Of a DNA stretch of 64,000 nt, positions 53,011 through 61,693 are shown piece after piece. Origin of the DNA: an uncultured Cocleimonas sp. GTDB lineage: Bacteria; Pseudomonadota; Gammaproteobacteria; Thiotrichales; Thiotrichaceae. Under the pieces are notes generated by a model. The model had not been told where the DNA came from, did not search any database, and worked only from the letters and a program-made list of their open reading frames with translations. The DNA lies in NCBI RefSeq assembly GCF_947495625.1, contig NZ_CANLZW010000011.1:62001-126000 (forward strand), written 5' to 3'. Numbering within the stretch: position 1 is the stretch's first letter; the number at the start of each line of letters is the position of its first letter. The position numbers were made by a program, and so were the translations under genes.

Positions 53011-56000
53011 ATGCGTTTAATCTTCATTAGCTTATGTTTAGTTTTAACATCTGTATTACAAGCTAACTCGTCCGAAAATATTCCGAAAAAACATATTCCG
53101 ATTTCGATGGGAATCAACCTGAATGAACCACAAAGTCAGGTAAGCATCGTTACTCATGCACAAATCATGGGCGATCTAGCAAAGTCGTTTCGACCTTTTG
53201 ATGAAAGTATTTTTAATCGTGTAAAAGAGTTATTAGAAACAAAAGGTGTGGGTGCTGTCGACTTTGTTTCTCAAGACCCTCAACTTAAGAATATTTTTGT
53301 TGATGAATACATGGATCATGAAAATGGCCACCTATACACCATTAACCGCGATCTATCTGATGATAGAAAAGAACAGGACTCTTTTTCACTAGCGCCTTAC
53401 AAAGAGCTTAATGATTTCAAGATCAGAGCCTTAGTCAATCGTTTCGCCCAGAAAAGATATCGCAGATTTACCGAATTCGGAATTACCGTCAATAAAGACA
53501 AAACGGTCATTTTAAAAAAAGGCAGTTACGTCTACACCACGGGCTTAGAGTCAGCAATAGTCGGTGATGTTCCTAACGGGATTTATCCGCTTTATTACAA
53601 AGGGGATGTCGAAGTAGCCGTCGAAGGCTTTGCGACTGCAGTGGATTGTCCTGAAAAATACGAAACTGCAAACCAGTGTTTAGATATTCAAATTCCAGAA
53701 ACACCTTCAGCAGATGGAATCAAACTAACGTTTACGGCGAATAGTGATACCTACTTGAGAGATTTCCACCTAATACTTCCTACTGTGAACCATGAGGATG
53801 TGCTCAATGGGGAAATCGTATTTAATCCTGATTATCTGGAATACATTAAACCTTTTTCCACATTCAGAGTGATGAATATGATGATTTCATCACCCAAAGC
53901 GCCGTTTGAGTGTGTCACTACCTATGTCAAAACTACTGACGTTTATGCAAAACCCAAACAAGCTTTAGAAGCTGAATATTTAACACATGAAGTAAAAATT
54001 CGTCTATTGGAAATAATCGAAGAAGCTGATTTACCTTTAGCTACTAACGAATCACTCAAACTAGAACCTATCCTTAAAACCTTTAAAGAATTTAAGAATG
54101 ACGACAATGAAATATTTTACACCGAAGATGAAATAGAAAAGATTGAGCCAATTCTAATTAAGCTATTAGCTCAGGATGATTTTCTTAACATCATGACGCT
54201 GGATTACAGAATAGAACAAAATAAAGAAGCACTGGAACCACTTAAAGAAAAACTTGCGGTACTAAGACAGAAGTCACGGGAGTACAACTGGAACTATGTT
54301 TACCCCAATGAGGATTACGGCAATTGTTTAATGAAATTTGCGCGAACACCAGAGAACCGTGCGCAAATGAATGACCAGTTTTGGGGCAACTCTTATATTA
54401 CACCCGAAGAAAGATGGAGAGGTTTACCCTACGAAGTCATAGTAGCGCTAATCAATAAAACTAAAGCTCATGTTTGGGTAAATATACCGCATAACGCGTC
54501 GATCGATTATGTAGCAGACATGTCTAAGTACTTTAAAGAAAATTTAAATAAGGACTCAAAAATATTTGTTGAGCTAAGCAATGAGGTATGGAACGGCGGA
54601 TTCGCCAGCCAAAAGTATTTTACTGGCTTAGCCAAATTTCGTTATGAATATTATATCACCGAGTTTTTAGATCAGTTTGAACATTATTTAAAGACTTCCG
54701 ATGACAGAGTCGTTACTTATCGAAATCTGAGAAAAGGCTACTTAACTCACTTCAACCATTATAAAAAAGAAATTACTAAAGAATTGGAAGCGTTTAAATC
54801 TTGCAAAAAAACATCTGAATTTACTAAGTTAATAAACGGACTTACGCTCGCAAACAAAGGCGAAACTATTAGCAATATCGAAAAATTCATCGCAAATGAT
54901 TACGAGAACTATGATTCAACATTCAATAAAAACATTGAATTTAAGCTTGAAGAAAACGGTGTAAATGTCGATAAAATCGCTCTTACCTTTTTATATGATC
55001 AAAGTCAGTCAGACTGTGAAACCTTTGCAGAAAACGATTATCTGGGTGACGATGAGTTTATTCAAAAGATCAAATACAAAAAAGGTAATTTCTTCGAAAA
55101 GCTTGCTTTAGAAATCCCCCATTTAAATGCTTACTGGTTAGGTTATACCGGTGCAGCCAAGGGGAAACTAACGATTCAGGTTGAAGACAAAGAAGGCAAC
55201 TACAAAGATACACTTGTCGATAGATTCAAATACACAAAAGAAAATAAAAATGAGCTACATAGCCCAGATTTGGTGTATCACTACTCCGGCAACGAGGTTC
55301 GCGACCTGCAACAAAAGCTTTTTGAAGAGTTTAAACAAGGCTGGAATAAAAGAATATTTAGCAGACGCCCTTTTGATTTCAATATGAACGCCAAAGTTTA
55401 CGTATTGAAAAATCTGGATAGAGCTTATCAAACAATGGCTCAAATGGCGTATGTCGATAGACTTGATCAAATCGCTAAAATCTGGATTGATTCTGGCATT
55501 AATGAGAAAAACCTAATCTTCACCCTGGCCACCAAGCAAAATAACCCGAACCTAACGCAATCCATGCTGGAATATGCGGTTAAACACAAGTCCATAGACA
55601 GAGTTGATGCCATCGCAACACCCGCTTACTTTTTTGGATGCTTTGGCGACCTCAAAGTAAAAGATGAAGTCATCAAACCGTATAAGTTTGGTCCCTGCAA
55701 AGGTATTTCAAAAGGCGTGCTAAATGCTAAAACTCCAGAAGAGATTATCGATATTCTGAAAGATCCTAAAAACCCAAAAGGATTAGAAGCGATCAGAGGC
55801 GAGATGATTGCTCATAAAGACGTTATTAATAAAACCGATAAAAGAATCCAGCTTCTGGCTTATGAAGGCGGTCATCATTTAGCTTTGGCTAACCTTGGTA
55901 GAAACCAAAGAAAATATTTTGATCATCACCCAGAGTTAAAAGTAGAAAAACTTGCTCTCTTTAAAGATGCGATTGAAAGCGTAGGAATGGGAGAAATCAC

Positions 56001-56205
56001 CGAAGACTTATATAAAGTCTGGCTAGAAGAAGACGGTAAACAGTTTAATAACTTTTATATGCCACAATCTTTTCATGAATGGGGTAGCTTAGGTCTTAGT
56101 CTTTCCCTTTCTGATATGAAAACCCCAAGATATCTGGCGGCAGCTGAATATGCGCGTATTTATGAAGAAAAGGAATTAAAACAAAAAGAGTTGAAAAAAA
56201 AGTAG
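53011..56205 (+). CDS. Large secreted clan-A-glycosidase-like protein with insertions
   Basis: A 1,064-residue protein with a signal peptide (about 1-19). ELSNEVWNGG at 521-530 is the Asn-Glu acid/base motif of clan GH-A folds, and the Glu at 952 in LLAYEGGHH is a candidate nucleophile. ITPEERWRGLPYEVIVALIN and WVNIPHNASIDYVADMSKYF resemble secreted glycosidase-like proteins often called cellulose-binding. Charged, coiled-coil-like stretches interrupt the fold at about 300-455 and about 535-810, making it far longer than relatives I know of. The sequence is rich in Lys, Glu and Asp. The substrate is unknown. Confidence 0.65.
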   Translation: MRLIFISLCLVLTSVLQANSSENIPKKHIPISMGINLNEPQSQVSIVTHAQIMGDLAKSFRPFDESIFNRVKELLETKGVGAVDFVSQDPQLKNIFVDEYMDHENGHLYTINRDLSDDRKEQDSFSLAPYKELNDFKIRALVNRFAQKRYRRFTEFGITVNKDKTVILKKGSYVYTTGLESAIVGDVPNGIYPLYYKGDVEVAVEGFATAVDCPEKYETANQCLDIQIPETPSADGIKLTFTANSDTYLRDFHLILPTVNHEDVLNGEIVFNPDYLEYIKPFSTFRVMNMMISSPKAPFECVTTYVKTTDVYAKPKQALEAEYLTHEVKIRLLEIIEEADLPLATNESLKLEPILKTFKEFKNDDNEIFYTEDEIEKIEPILIKLLAQDDFLNIMTLDYRIEQNKEALEPLKEKLAVLRQKSREYNWNYVYPNEDYGNCLMKFARTPENRAQMNDQFWGNSYITPEERWRGLPYEVIVALINKTKAHVWVNIPHNASIDYVADMSKYFKENLNKDSKIFVELSNEVWNGGFASQKYFTGLAKFRYEYYITEFLDQFEHYLKTSDDRVVTYRNLRKGYLTHFNHYKKEITKELEAFKSCKKTSEFTKLINGLTLANKGETISNIEKFIANDYENYDSTFNKNIEFKLEENGVNVDKIALTFLYDQSQSDCETFAENDYLGDDEFIQKIKYKKGNFFEKLALEIPHLNAYWLGYTGAAKGKLTIQVEDKEGNYKDTLVDRFKYTKENKNELHSPDLVYHYSGNEVRDLQQKLFEEFKQGWNKRIFSRRPFDFNMNAKVYVLKNLDRAYQTMAQMAYVDRLDQIAKIWIDSGINEKNLIFTLATKQNNPNLTQSMLEYAVKHKSIDRVDAIATPAYFFGCFGDLKVKDEVIKPYKFGPCKGISKGVLNAKTPEEIIDILKDPKNPKGLEAIRGEMIAHKDVINKTDKRIQLLAYEGGHHLALANLGRNQRKYFDHHPELKVEKLALFKDAIESVGMGEITEDLYKVWLEEDGKQFNNFYMPQSFHEWGSLGLSLSLSDMKTPRYLAAAEYARIYEEKELKQKELKKK

Positions 56206-56270
56206 AATAAAAACATAAGCACAGCAATGACTTTAAGAATATAACCTATTAATGGACTAGGGATTTTAAT

Positions 56271-56302
56271 AAATCACCCCCTTGTTATTAGGCTATTTTT
56301 AA
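56271..56302 (+). repeat. Dispersed element, copy 15, diverged
   Basis: AATCACCCCCTTGTTATTAG then GCTATTTTTAA. The C-run and centre have changed, but the TAGG-N-T-tract end remains. It follows the glycosidase-like gene on the same strand. Confidence 0.65.
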
Positions 56303-56561
56303 TACTTTTTAATAAGCCAATCCAACTTTGCCACTAAAAATCATTACGGTTTTTGAGTGATTATTGACTCATGACTTGTCGCAATAGGTAGGGGAATAAA
56401 CAGATACATCTCTTTGTGGACATTGAAAGTACTTAAATTAAAGAGTAATTTCATATATTTGTAGTGCGAGATTAGATTTATTTATGCATGCAAATAAAAT
56501 ACACATGATAATTCTTCCATAAATCCCAATGTGAAGGTCACTGTTTTGCTACAATGCCCAA

Positions 56562-56575
56562 TTGATTTTTATCAA
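56562..56575. promoter_or_regulatory. FNR/Anr-type box upstream of aprM
   Basis: TTGATTTTTATCAA exactly matches the FNR consensus TTGAT-N4-ATCAA and is centred 45 bases before the aprM start codon. It suggests oxygen-responsive control by an FNR/CRP-family protein, activation or repression depending on the transcription start. Confidence 0.6.
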
Positions 56576-56613
56576 TGTGTTGAGTTTACTACTGTTCTTT
56601 AGGAGCTATAATA

Positions 56614-57465
56614 ATGTTTATTACGACCAATCCATTCGCGCAGTTGAATGCCGAATCCCCTGAAATATTTACCCCCGGACTAATGCAAGGTTACGTCATT
56701 CTGATGATTCTTTTTGTTATCGGCGGCACCTTATTTGATGTTTGGCATAAAAAGAGTGCTAAGTACTTTTTTGAAAATGCTGAAAGTGCAAAGAAAAAAG
56801 CATCACGTCAACTAGGTAGTGCAGAGAAGCGTGGCCTTTTAGTAAAAACGATTACAAATGAAGTACTTACTTCTTCAGAATTTTCAAACCAGAAACGTAG
56901 ACTTTCACATTTAATGTCAATGTATGGTTTCATTGTTTTTGTTGTTACAACTGCAATCATGATTTTTGGTTATGCAGATGCAGGTAATAGTACGCCAGCA
57001 ATCTGGCCTATACTATGGCACCTTGGTGCACTTAGCTTAGCGGCTGGTGGTTACTGGTTCTGGTTTGCAATCCGTGTAGATGTTGCAGCAGAAGGTAAGC
57101 CTTGGAACAAAATTGCTCCTAGAGCTGACATGTTCATTTTATCATTGCTTGCAATGAGCACTTTCGCTTTACTTTGGTCTATCTCTAACGGCCTTGGTAT
57201 TTTCTTCGTGCTATTTATTCTTGCTACTACGATTTTATTTGCTGGCGTAATCTGGTCTAAATTCGCACACATGTTCTTCAAGCCAGCTGCTGCTTACCAG
57301 AAGAAACAAGTTTGGGCAGACGGTAGCCGTGAAGGTTTACCAGATATGCCTGACCTTTCTGATCCAGCTATTCATGAAAAATTCCCAGATATCCCTACAT
57401 ATATGGGTAAAAACCCACCTAATATGGGTGCTGGAATCAGACGCGAAGCTGCTAAACACTATTAA
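56614..57465 (+). CDS. aprM: Adenylylsulfate reductase membrane anchor AprM
   Basis: A 283-residue membrane protein with five to six hydrophobic helices (from GYVILMILFVIGGTLFDVWH). The segment SAKYFFENAESAKKKASRQL is cytoplasmic. ALSLAAGGYWFWFAIRVDVA and HMFFKPAAAYQKK are consistent with the QmoC/HdrE-related anchor family to which AprM belongs. AprM is thought to link AprBA to the quinone pool in sulfur-oxidising lineages that lack Qmo. It is first in the operon, with AGGAG upstream. Confidence 0.85.
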   Translation: MFITTNPFAQLNAESPEIFTPGLMQGYVILMILFVIGGTLFDVWHKKSAKYFFENAESAKKKASRQLGSAEKRGLLVKTITNEVLTSSEFSNQKRRLSHLMSMYGFIVFVVTTAIMIFGYADAGNSTPAIWPILWHLGALSLAAGGYWFWFAIRVDVAAEGKPWNKIAPRADMFILSLLAMSTFALLWSISNGLGIFFVLFILATTILFAGVIWSKFAHMFFKPAAAYQKKQVWADGSREGLPDMPDLSDPAIHEKFPDIPTYMGKNPPNMGAGIRREAAKHY

Positions 57466-57526
57466 TACTGATTGATTAGTCATTTCATTAATTATTAGTT
57501 AATTACAAATTTAAAGAGGATTTATT

Positions 57527-58009
57527 ATGCCAACTTATGTACATATGACCCGCTGTGATGGTTGTGGTGAGTGTGTTGATATCTGTCCATCAGACATCAT
57601 GCATATCGACACAGACATCAGACGTGCTTACAACATAGAGCCTGATATGTGTTGGGAGTGTTACTCTTGTGTTAAAGCTTGTCCACATAACGCTATAGAC
57701 GTTCGTGGTTACGCAGACTTCACACCGCTAGGAAGTTCTGTTCGAGTACGTCGTGATGAAGAGAAAGGTGTTATCGCCTGGAGAATCATCTTCCGTAATG
57801 GCAAGAAAGACTGGGATCTTATTGCTCCAATTACAACCAAGCCTTGGGGTTCTGGATATGACGACCTTAGAGCCGTTCCAGCACCAGAAGACAGCATGCG
57901 CAATAGCGAATTACTTTATAAAGAGCCTAAATACGTTCGTTTTGATGAAGGCGGATTGCACGATCTAAAAACCAATAAATTGGTGATGAAAGAAGGAGTT
58001 TACTACTAA
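57527..58009 (+). CDS. aprB: Adenylylsulfate reductase beta subunit
   Basis: A 160-residue ferredoxin-like subunit. Eight cysteines form two [4Fe-4S] sites: C10, C13, C16, C20 (CDGCGECVDIC) and C42, C45, C48, C52 (CWECYSCVKAC). The C-terminal tail (GGLHDLKTNKLVMKEGVYY) wraps the alpha subunit in known structures. It passes electrons between AprA FAD and AprM. Its last base overlaps the aprA start. Confidence 0.96.
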   Translation: MPTYVHMTRCDGCGECVDICPSDIMHIDTDIRRAYNIEPDMCWECYSCVKACPHNAIDVRGYADFTPLGSSVRVRRDEEKGVIAWRIIFRNGKKDWDLIAPITTKPWGSGYDDLRAVPAPEDSMRNSELLYKEPKYVRFDEGGLHDLKTNKLVMKEGVYY

Positions 58010-59922
58010 TGGCTTCATATAAGACAATTGTTGAAGACAACATCGACGTACTTGTTGTAGGTGCTGGCTTAGGTGGCACAGGTGCTGCTTTTGAAGCGAG
58101 ATACTGGGGCAAGGACAAGAAAATTATTATTGCTGAAAAAGCAAATATTGACCGCTCTGGTGCTGTAGCACAGGGTCTTTACGCGATTAACTGTTACATG
58201 GGTACGCGTTTTGGCGAGAACAACCCGGAAGATCACGTACGTTATGCACGTATGGATTTAATGGGCATGGTTCGTGAAGACTTGCTATTTGATATGGCTC
58301 GTCACGTTGATTCGGCTGTTCACCAGTTCGAAGAATGGGGACTTCCTATTATGCGTAACGAAAAGACTGGCACGTATCAACGTGAAGGTCGCTGGCAGAT
58401 TATGATTCATGGTGAGTCATACAAGCCAATCGTTGCAGAAGCAGCAAAAAAATCAGCAGACAAAGTTTATAACCGTGTTTGTGTGACTCATCTTCTAATG
58501 GATGACAATGCAGAAAACCGTGTTGGTGGTGCTGTTGGTTTTAACGTACGTACTGGTAACTACCACGTATTCAAATCAAAGACTGTTATTGTTGGTGCTG
58601 GTGGCGCGTCAAATATCTACAAGCCTCGCTCAGTAGGTGAAGGCGCTGGTCGTGTATGGTACGCACCATGGTCATCAGGTTCTGCTTATGGTCTATTGAT
58701 CGAAGCTGGCGCAAAGATGACGCAGATGGAAAACAAAATCGTTCTTGCTCGCTTTAAAGACGGTTACGGTCCTGTTGGCGCATACTTCTTACACCTTAAG
58801 ACATATACGCAAAACGGTAACGGCGAAGAATATGAATCAAAATGGTTCCCTGCGCTATCTAAGATGGTTGGTAAAGAATACTTAGATACTGAAGGTCAGC
58901 ATTTATCTCATAAGCCGATTCCTACTTGTTTACGTAATCACGCATTCATTAACGAAGTTAATGCAGGTCGTGGACCGATTTACATGGTTACAACAGAGGC
59001 ATTCCAGGATCCGCATTTAGAAGAAATCGGATGGCATAACTTCCTGGGTATGACTGTTGGTCAAGCGGTTCTTTGGGCTGCAACTGACGTTGATCCTAAA
59101 TACGAAAACCCTGAGCTAACAACTTCTGAGCCTTATGTAATGGGATCTCACGCAACTGGTTGTGGCGCTTGGTGTTCCGGCCCTGAAGATATTTCACCAG
59201 ATGAGTACTTCTGGGGTTATAACCGTATGACTACCGTACAAGGTCTATTCGGTGCGGGTGATGCAGTAGGTGGAACGCCTCACGCATTCTCATCAGGTTC
59301 TTTCACTGAAGGTCGTTTAGCGGCGAAAGCTGCTGTACAGTACATCAACGACGGTAAAGGTGATGGTATTTCTATCAACGAATCTCAGATCGAGAAGCGT
59401 AAAGAACAGATCTACCAGCCAATGGAAACCTACAAGGTTTACCGCAACCATATTACTGCTGGTACGGTTAACCCTCATTACATCAACCCTAGACAAGGTC
59501 TTGACCGTCTACAGAAAATGATGGATGAGTATTGTGGTGGTGTAACTGTTAGTTATATGACTAATGACAATCTACTAAACATCGGCCTTAAGAAGCTTGG
59601 TCTTCTCGCTGAAGATTGGGAAGGCGGAATTGCTGCTAAAGATATCCATGAGCTACTTCGCGCATGGGAGCTTAAGCACCGTATCCTGACTTCTGAAGCG
59701 GTAATGCAGCACACTCTCTTCCGCGAAGAGACTCGCTGGCCTGGTTACTACTACCGTGGTGACAAGATGAAGCTTGATGATAAAAACTGGCATGTACTTA
59801 CGGTTTCACGTCGTGATCCAAATACCGGCGAGTACACTTTAGAAAAAGCGCCGCTTTATCACATCATTGATGATAAAGAAGAAAAAGAGAAGCCTACTAA
59901 AAAGAAGAAAGCAGCTGCTTAA
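58009..59922 (+). CDS. aprA: Adenylylsulfate reductase alpha subunit
   Basis: A 637-residue FAD protein that oxidises sulfite and AMP to adenosine-5'-phosphosulfate in sulfur oxidisers (reverse in sulfate reducers). The Rossmann motif VLVVGAGLGGTGAAFEARYW is at residues 14-33. Family segments include SGAVAQGLYAINCYMG, IVGAGGASNIYKPRS, ACGACWCSGP-like (here CGAWCSGPEDISPDEYFWG) and HAFSSGSFTEGRLAAKAA. The Lys-rich C-terminus (EKPTKKKKAAA) is unusual. It ends with a strong terminator at 59950 and a second hairpin at 60017. Confidence 0.97.
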   Translation: MASYKTIVEDNIDVLVVGAGLGGTGAAFEARYWGKDKKIIIAEKANIDRSGAVAQGLYAINCYMGTRFGENNPEDHVRYARMDLMGMVREDLLFDMARHVDSAVHQFEEWGLPIMRNEKTGTYQREGRWQIMIHGESYKPIVAEAAKKSADKVYNRVCVTHLLMDDNAENRVGGAVGFNVRTGNYHVFKSKTVIVGAGGASNIYKPRSVGEGAGRVWYAPWSSGSAYGLLIEAGAKMTQMENKIVLARFKDGYGPVGAYFLHLKTYTQNGNGEEYESKWFPALSKMVGKEYLDTEGQHLSHKPIPTCLRNHAFINEVNAGRGPIYMVTTEAFQDPHLEEIGWHNFLGMTVGQAVLWAATDVDPKYENPELTTSEPYVMGSHATGCGAWCSGPEDISPDEYFWGYNRMTTVQGLFGAGDAVGGTPHAFSSGSFTEGRLAAKAAVQYINDGKGDGISINESQIEKRKEQIYQPMETYKVYRNHITAGTVNPHYINPRQGLDRLQKMMDEYCGGVTVSYMTNDNLLNIGLKKLGLLAEDWEGGIAAKDIHELLRAWELKHRILTSEAVMQHTLFREETRWPGYYYRGDKMKLDDKNWHVLTVSRRDPNTGEYTLEKAPLYHIIDDKEEKEKPTKKKKAAA

Positions 59923-59949
59923 TTCTTTCTAGTAAAACCTCAAGTAAAC

Positions 59950-59980
59950 AAAATGCCTTACTTATGTAAGGCATTTTTGT
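59950..59980 (+). terminator. Intrinsic terminator of the apr operon
   Basis: Perfect 12-bp stem AAAATGCCTTAC (59950-59961) with 59966-59977, TTAT loop, then TTTTTG. Confidence 0.92.
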
Positions 59981-60016
59981 TAAAGAAACTACTAAAACGC
60001 ACACAAAACCACAGAG

Positions 60017-60048
60017 AGACCACAAAGAATATCTTTTGGTCTTTTTTT
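60017..60048 (+). terminator. Second hairpin with T-tract after aprA
   Basis: AGACCACAAAG (60017-60027) pairs with CTTTTGGTCT (60033-60042) with one bulged C, then seven Ts. It is about 70 bases before the next gene. Confidence 0.65.
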
Positions 60049-60116
60049 ATCTTAGAGTAACCCCTATATTCGTTAGAATAACTCTAATTTAAGCCCCAAT
60101 TTTTACGGAGAACAAT

Positions 60117-60467
60117 GTGAATATCCTAGACAAAACTGATGACGAAATAATTGCAATAGCTGGCCCTTGGTGGGCTAATCTAGTTAAGTACTCCAACAAC
60201 AAAAACTACCTAATGTTCATCGAACACTTTGCTAAAGTATTGCGCCCAAGTGCCAATGAAATGGAACTTGGCAAACAATTTGCCCGTAGCGATTTAGCAC
60301 AGAACCTGAGCCCAGAGTTTGATATTTTGGGAACTATTCGCCGTGGCGAGCACATCACTGTTCTATTTAAACAAAGACATAAGAAAGTGGAAGGCGAATG
60401 GCTTGGCAGAATGGTATTGGGTTATGAAGACGATGAGATTCGTATCTTCAGTGTTTCTATTTTCTAA
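60117..60467 (+). CDS. Small cytoplasmic protein next to apr genes, unknown
   Basis: A 116-residue soluble protein, GTG start with CGGAG six bases upstream (an overlapping ATG at 60115 is stopped at once). DKTDDEIIAIAGPWWANLVK, FIEHFAKVLRPSANEMELGK and EGEWLGRMVLGYEDDEIRIF look like an alpha+beta, possibly NTF2-like fold. I do not recognise the family. A SlyD-like gene follows 51 bases later. Confidence 0.65.
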   Translation: MNILDKTDDEIIAIAGPWWANLVKYSNNKNYLMFIEHFAKVLRPSANEMELGKQFARSDLAQNLSPEFDILGTIRRGEHITVLFKQRHKKVEGEWLGRMVLGYEDDEIRIFSVSIF

Positions 60468-60518
60468 AAAAACGCTAACCCATAACCCGACATATACTCA
60501 AACCTGCTTAAGAAAACT

Positions 60519-61025
60519 ATGAAACATATTATTGAAGAAAACAAACTCGTTGAACTCAATTACGAAGTTGTCGATAAAAAATCCAATAAGCCACTGGTTA
60601 AGATTGAATACCCAATTGGCTACGTTCATGGCACCAATTCGGTTTTATCTTCAGACGTTACATCCACGCTGGCTGGTCACACAGTAGGGGACGTTATCGA
60701 AGTACCTATCGACACCAAAAAACTGTATGGAGACAGAGATGAATCTCTAGTGTTTACCGATCTCATCGAAAATGTCCCAGAGGACTATCGCGAGATTGGC
60801 ATGACAATCACCATGGAAAATGAAAAAGGTGAGGCTAAGAACTTCATAGTGACTAGAATCGATGACAAGACATTAACCGTAGATGGAAATAACCCACTCT
60901 GTGGCAGAGACGTCGTATTCAAACTTAAAGTCCTGTCAATTCGTGAAGCCACCCCAGAAGAAATCGATGTAGGCGGAAAAGTTGACGCCGACCCTGATAT
61001 GGACGAGCTTCTAAAAAATAGCTAA
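60519..61025 (+). CDS. SlyD-like FKBP peptidyl-prolyl isomerase
   Basis: A 168-residue protein of the SlyD/SlpA type. NKLVELNYEVVDKKSNKPLV, IGYVHGTNSVLSSDVTSTLA and HTVGDVIEVPIDTKKLYGDRDES (quoted in part) fit the FKBP half, and the IF insertion follows (about 80-130). NPLCGRDVVFKLKVLSIREA ends the fold. No His/Cys metal tail is present, unlike E. coli SlyD. It acts as a folding helper or isomerase. It ends near the terminator-like element copy 16. Confidence 0.85.
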   Translation: MKHIIEENKLVELNYEVVDKKSNKPLVKIEYPIGYVHGTNSVLSSDVTSTLAGHTVGDVIEVPIDTKKLYGDRDESLVFTDLIENVPEDYREIGMTITMENEKGEAKNFIVTRIDDKTLTVDGNNPLCGRDVVFKLKVLSIREATPEEIDVGGKVDADPDMDELLKNS

Positions 61026-61043
61026 CTCCCCAGATCATTCCAA

Positions 61044-61078
61044 ATAAGTCCCCCCCCTACAAATAGGGGGTTTTTTAT
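61044..61078 (+). repeat. Dispersed element, copy 16, hairpin terminator form
   Basis: AAGT then eight Cs, TACAAATAGGGGG and six Ts. CCCCCTA (61053-61059) pairs perfectly with TAGGGGG (61064-61070) around CAAA. It is a good intrinsic terminator for the SlyD gene. Confidence 0.85.
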
Positions 61079-61322
61079 GTCCGTTTTTCTTAGATTCCCC
61101 TATTCCTGCGCTATTGATTATATAAACCTCCAAATTTGCACCGGAGCTAATTGGTATGTTTTTTGCATCAATAAAATAAAGCGTTAAATCTAAACTTACA
61201 AAAAATACTAAAGTTACATTAATTCAATAAGTTACAAATACCCATTATTGAAAATGTATACACAGCATGTCTTTTTTAGTGCAGCGATCCAAAATACGCA
61301 CTTAGGATGTGCAATTTCATGG

Positions 61323-61339
61323 TCGACATTCAATGTCGA
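61323..61339. promoter_or_regulatory. 17-base palindrome before the 86-residue gene
   Basis: TCGACATT and AATGTCGA are exact reverse complements around one C, ending 14 bases before the ATG and just upstream of the AGGAGG ribosome site. The layout resembles the palindrome before glutathione peroxidase, although the sequence differs. Confidence 0.5.
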
Positions 61340-61353
61340 AATAGGAGGTTACA

Positions 61354-61614
61354 ATGCTAAGATTTACTGATTTTTCAGATTTTTGTGATTTGAGCGAAGG
61401 AGAAATCAAATCAATATCCAGCGGGGCTAACGTTCCCTATGTGGAGGCTTGCGCAATAGCTCACGAAGCTGAGGACTGTCCTGAAAGTAGCAGAGAAGTA
61501 TTAAAACTGATGCAGAAACATTTGGAACGTGTCGAAAAAAATGCAGATGGAGAAAGCTCTCGGAAAGTGCACGACGCAATCAATAGCTTTGCCTCAACCC
61601 ACAAATTCACATAA
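61354..61614 (+). CDS. 86-residue protein of unknown function
   Basis: A small soluble, mostly helical protein with an ideal AGGAGG five bases before ATG. It has three Cys (DFCDLSEGEI, EACAIAHEAEDCPESS), acidic N-terminal half and a helical C-terminal half (EVLKLMQKHLERVEKNADGE). No family is recognised. The strong ribosome site and the palindrome argue that it is a real, regulated gene. Confidence 0.6.
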   Translation: MLRFTDFSDFCDLSEGEIKSISSGANVPYVEACAIAHEAEDCPESSREVLKLMQKHLERVEKNADGESSRKVHDAINSFASTHKFT

Positions 61615-61632
61615 ATGATTGTATAACTATTT

Positions 61633-61693
61633 TGACACCCCCCTACTTATCGGCACTATTATAAAAAAAGTGCCGATAAGTAGGGGGGTGTCA
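61633..61693. repeat. Dispersed element, copy 17, as a 25-bp perfect inverted pair
   Basis: Left arm 61633-61657 begins TGACACCCCCCTACTTATCG; the right arm 61669-61693 is its exact reverse complement, with an 11-base A-rich loop. It lies between convergent genes and forms a very stable bidirectional hairpin. Confidence 0.95.

Larger units (their letters stand above)
56206..56613. other. 408-base region upstream of the apr operon
   Basis: Holds the degenerate element copy 15 (56271-56302) and an FNR-type box (56562-56575). No ORF or structured RNA is evident. Confidence 0.6.
61026..61353. other. 328-base intergenic region
   Basis: Holds element copy 16 (terminator-like hairpin) and a palindrome at 61323-61339 directly before the next gene. 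No ORF. Confidence 0.6.

Noticed and set aside
1361-61693. The repeated C6-TACTT element as a CRISPR array
   Set aside because: Copies are kilobases apart with whole genes between them, not regular spacers, and no cas gene is present.
1361-61693. The element as an ordinary Rho-independent terminator family
   Set aside because: Kept only as a partial explanation: several copies lie between divergent or opposing genes, and the pyk copy follows a separate strong terminator.
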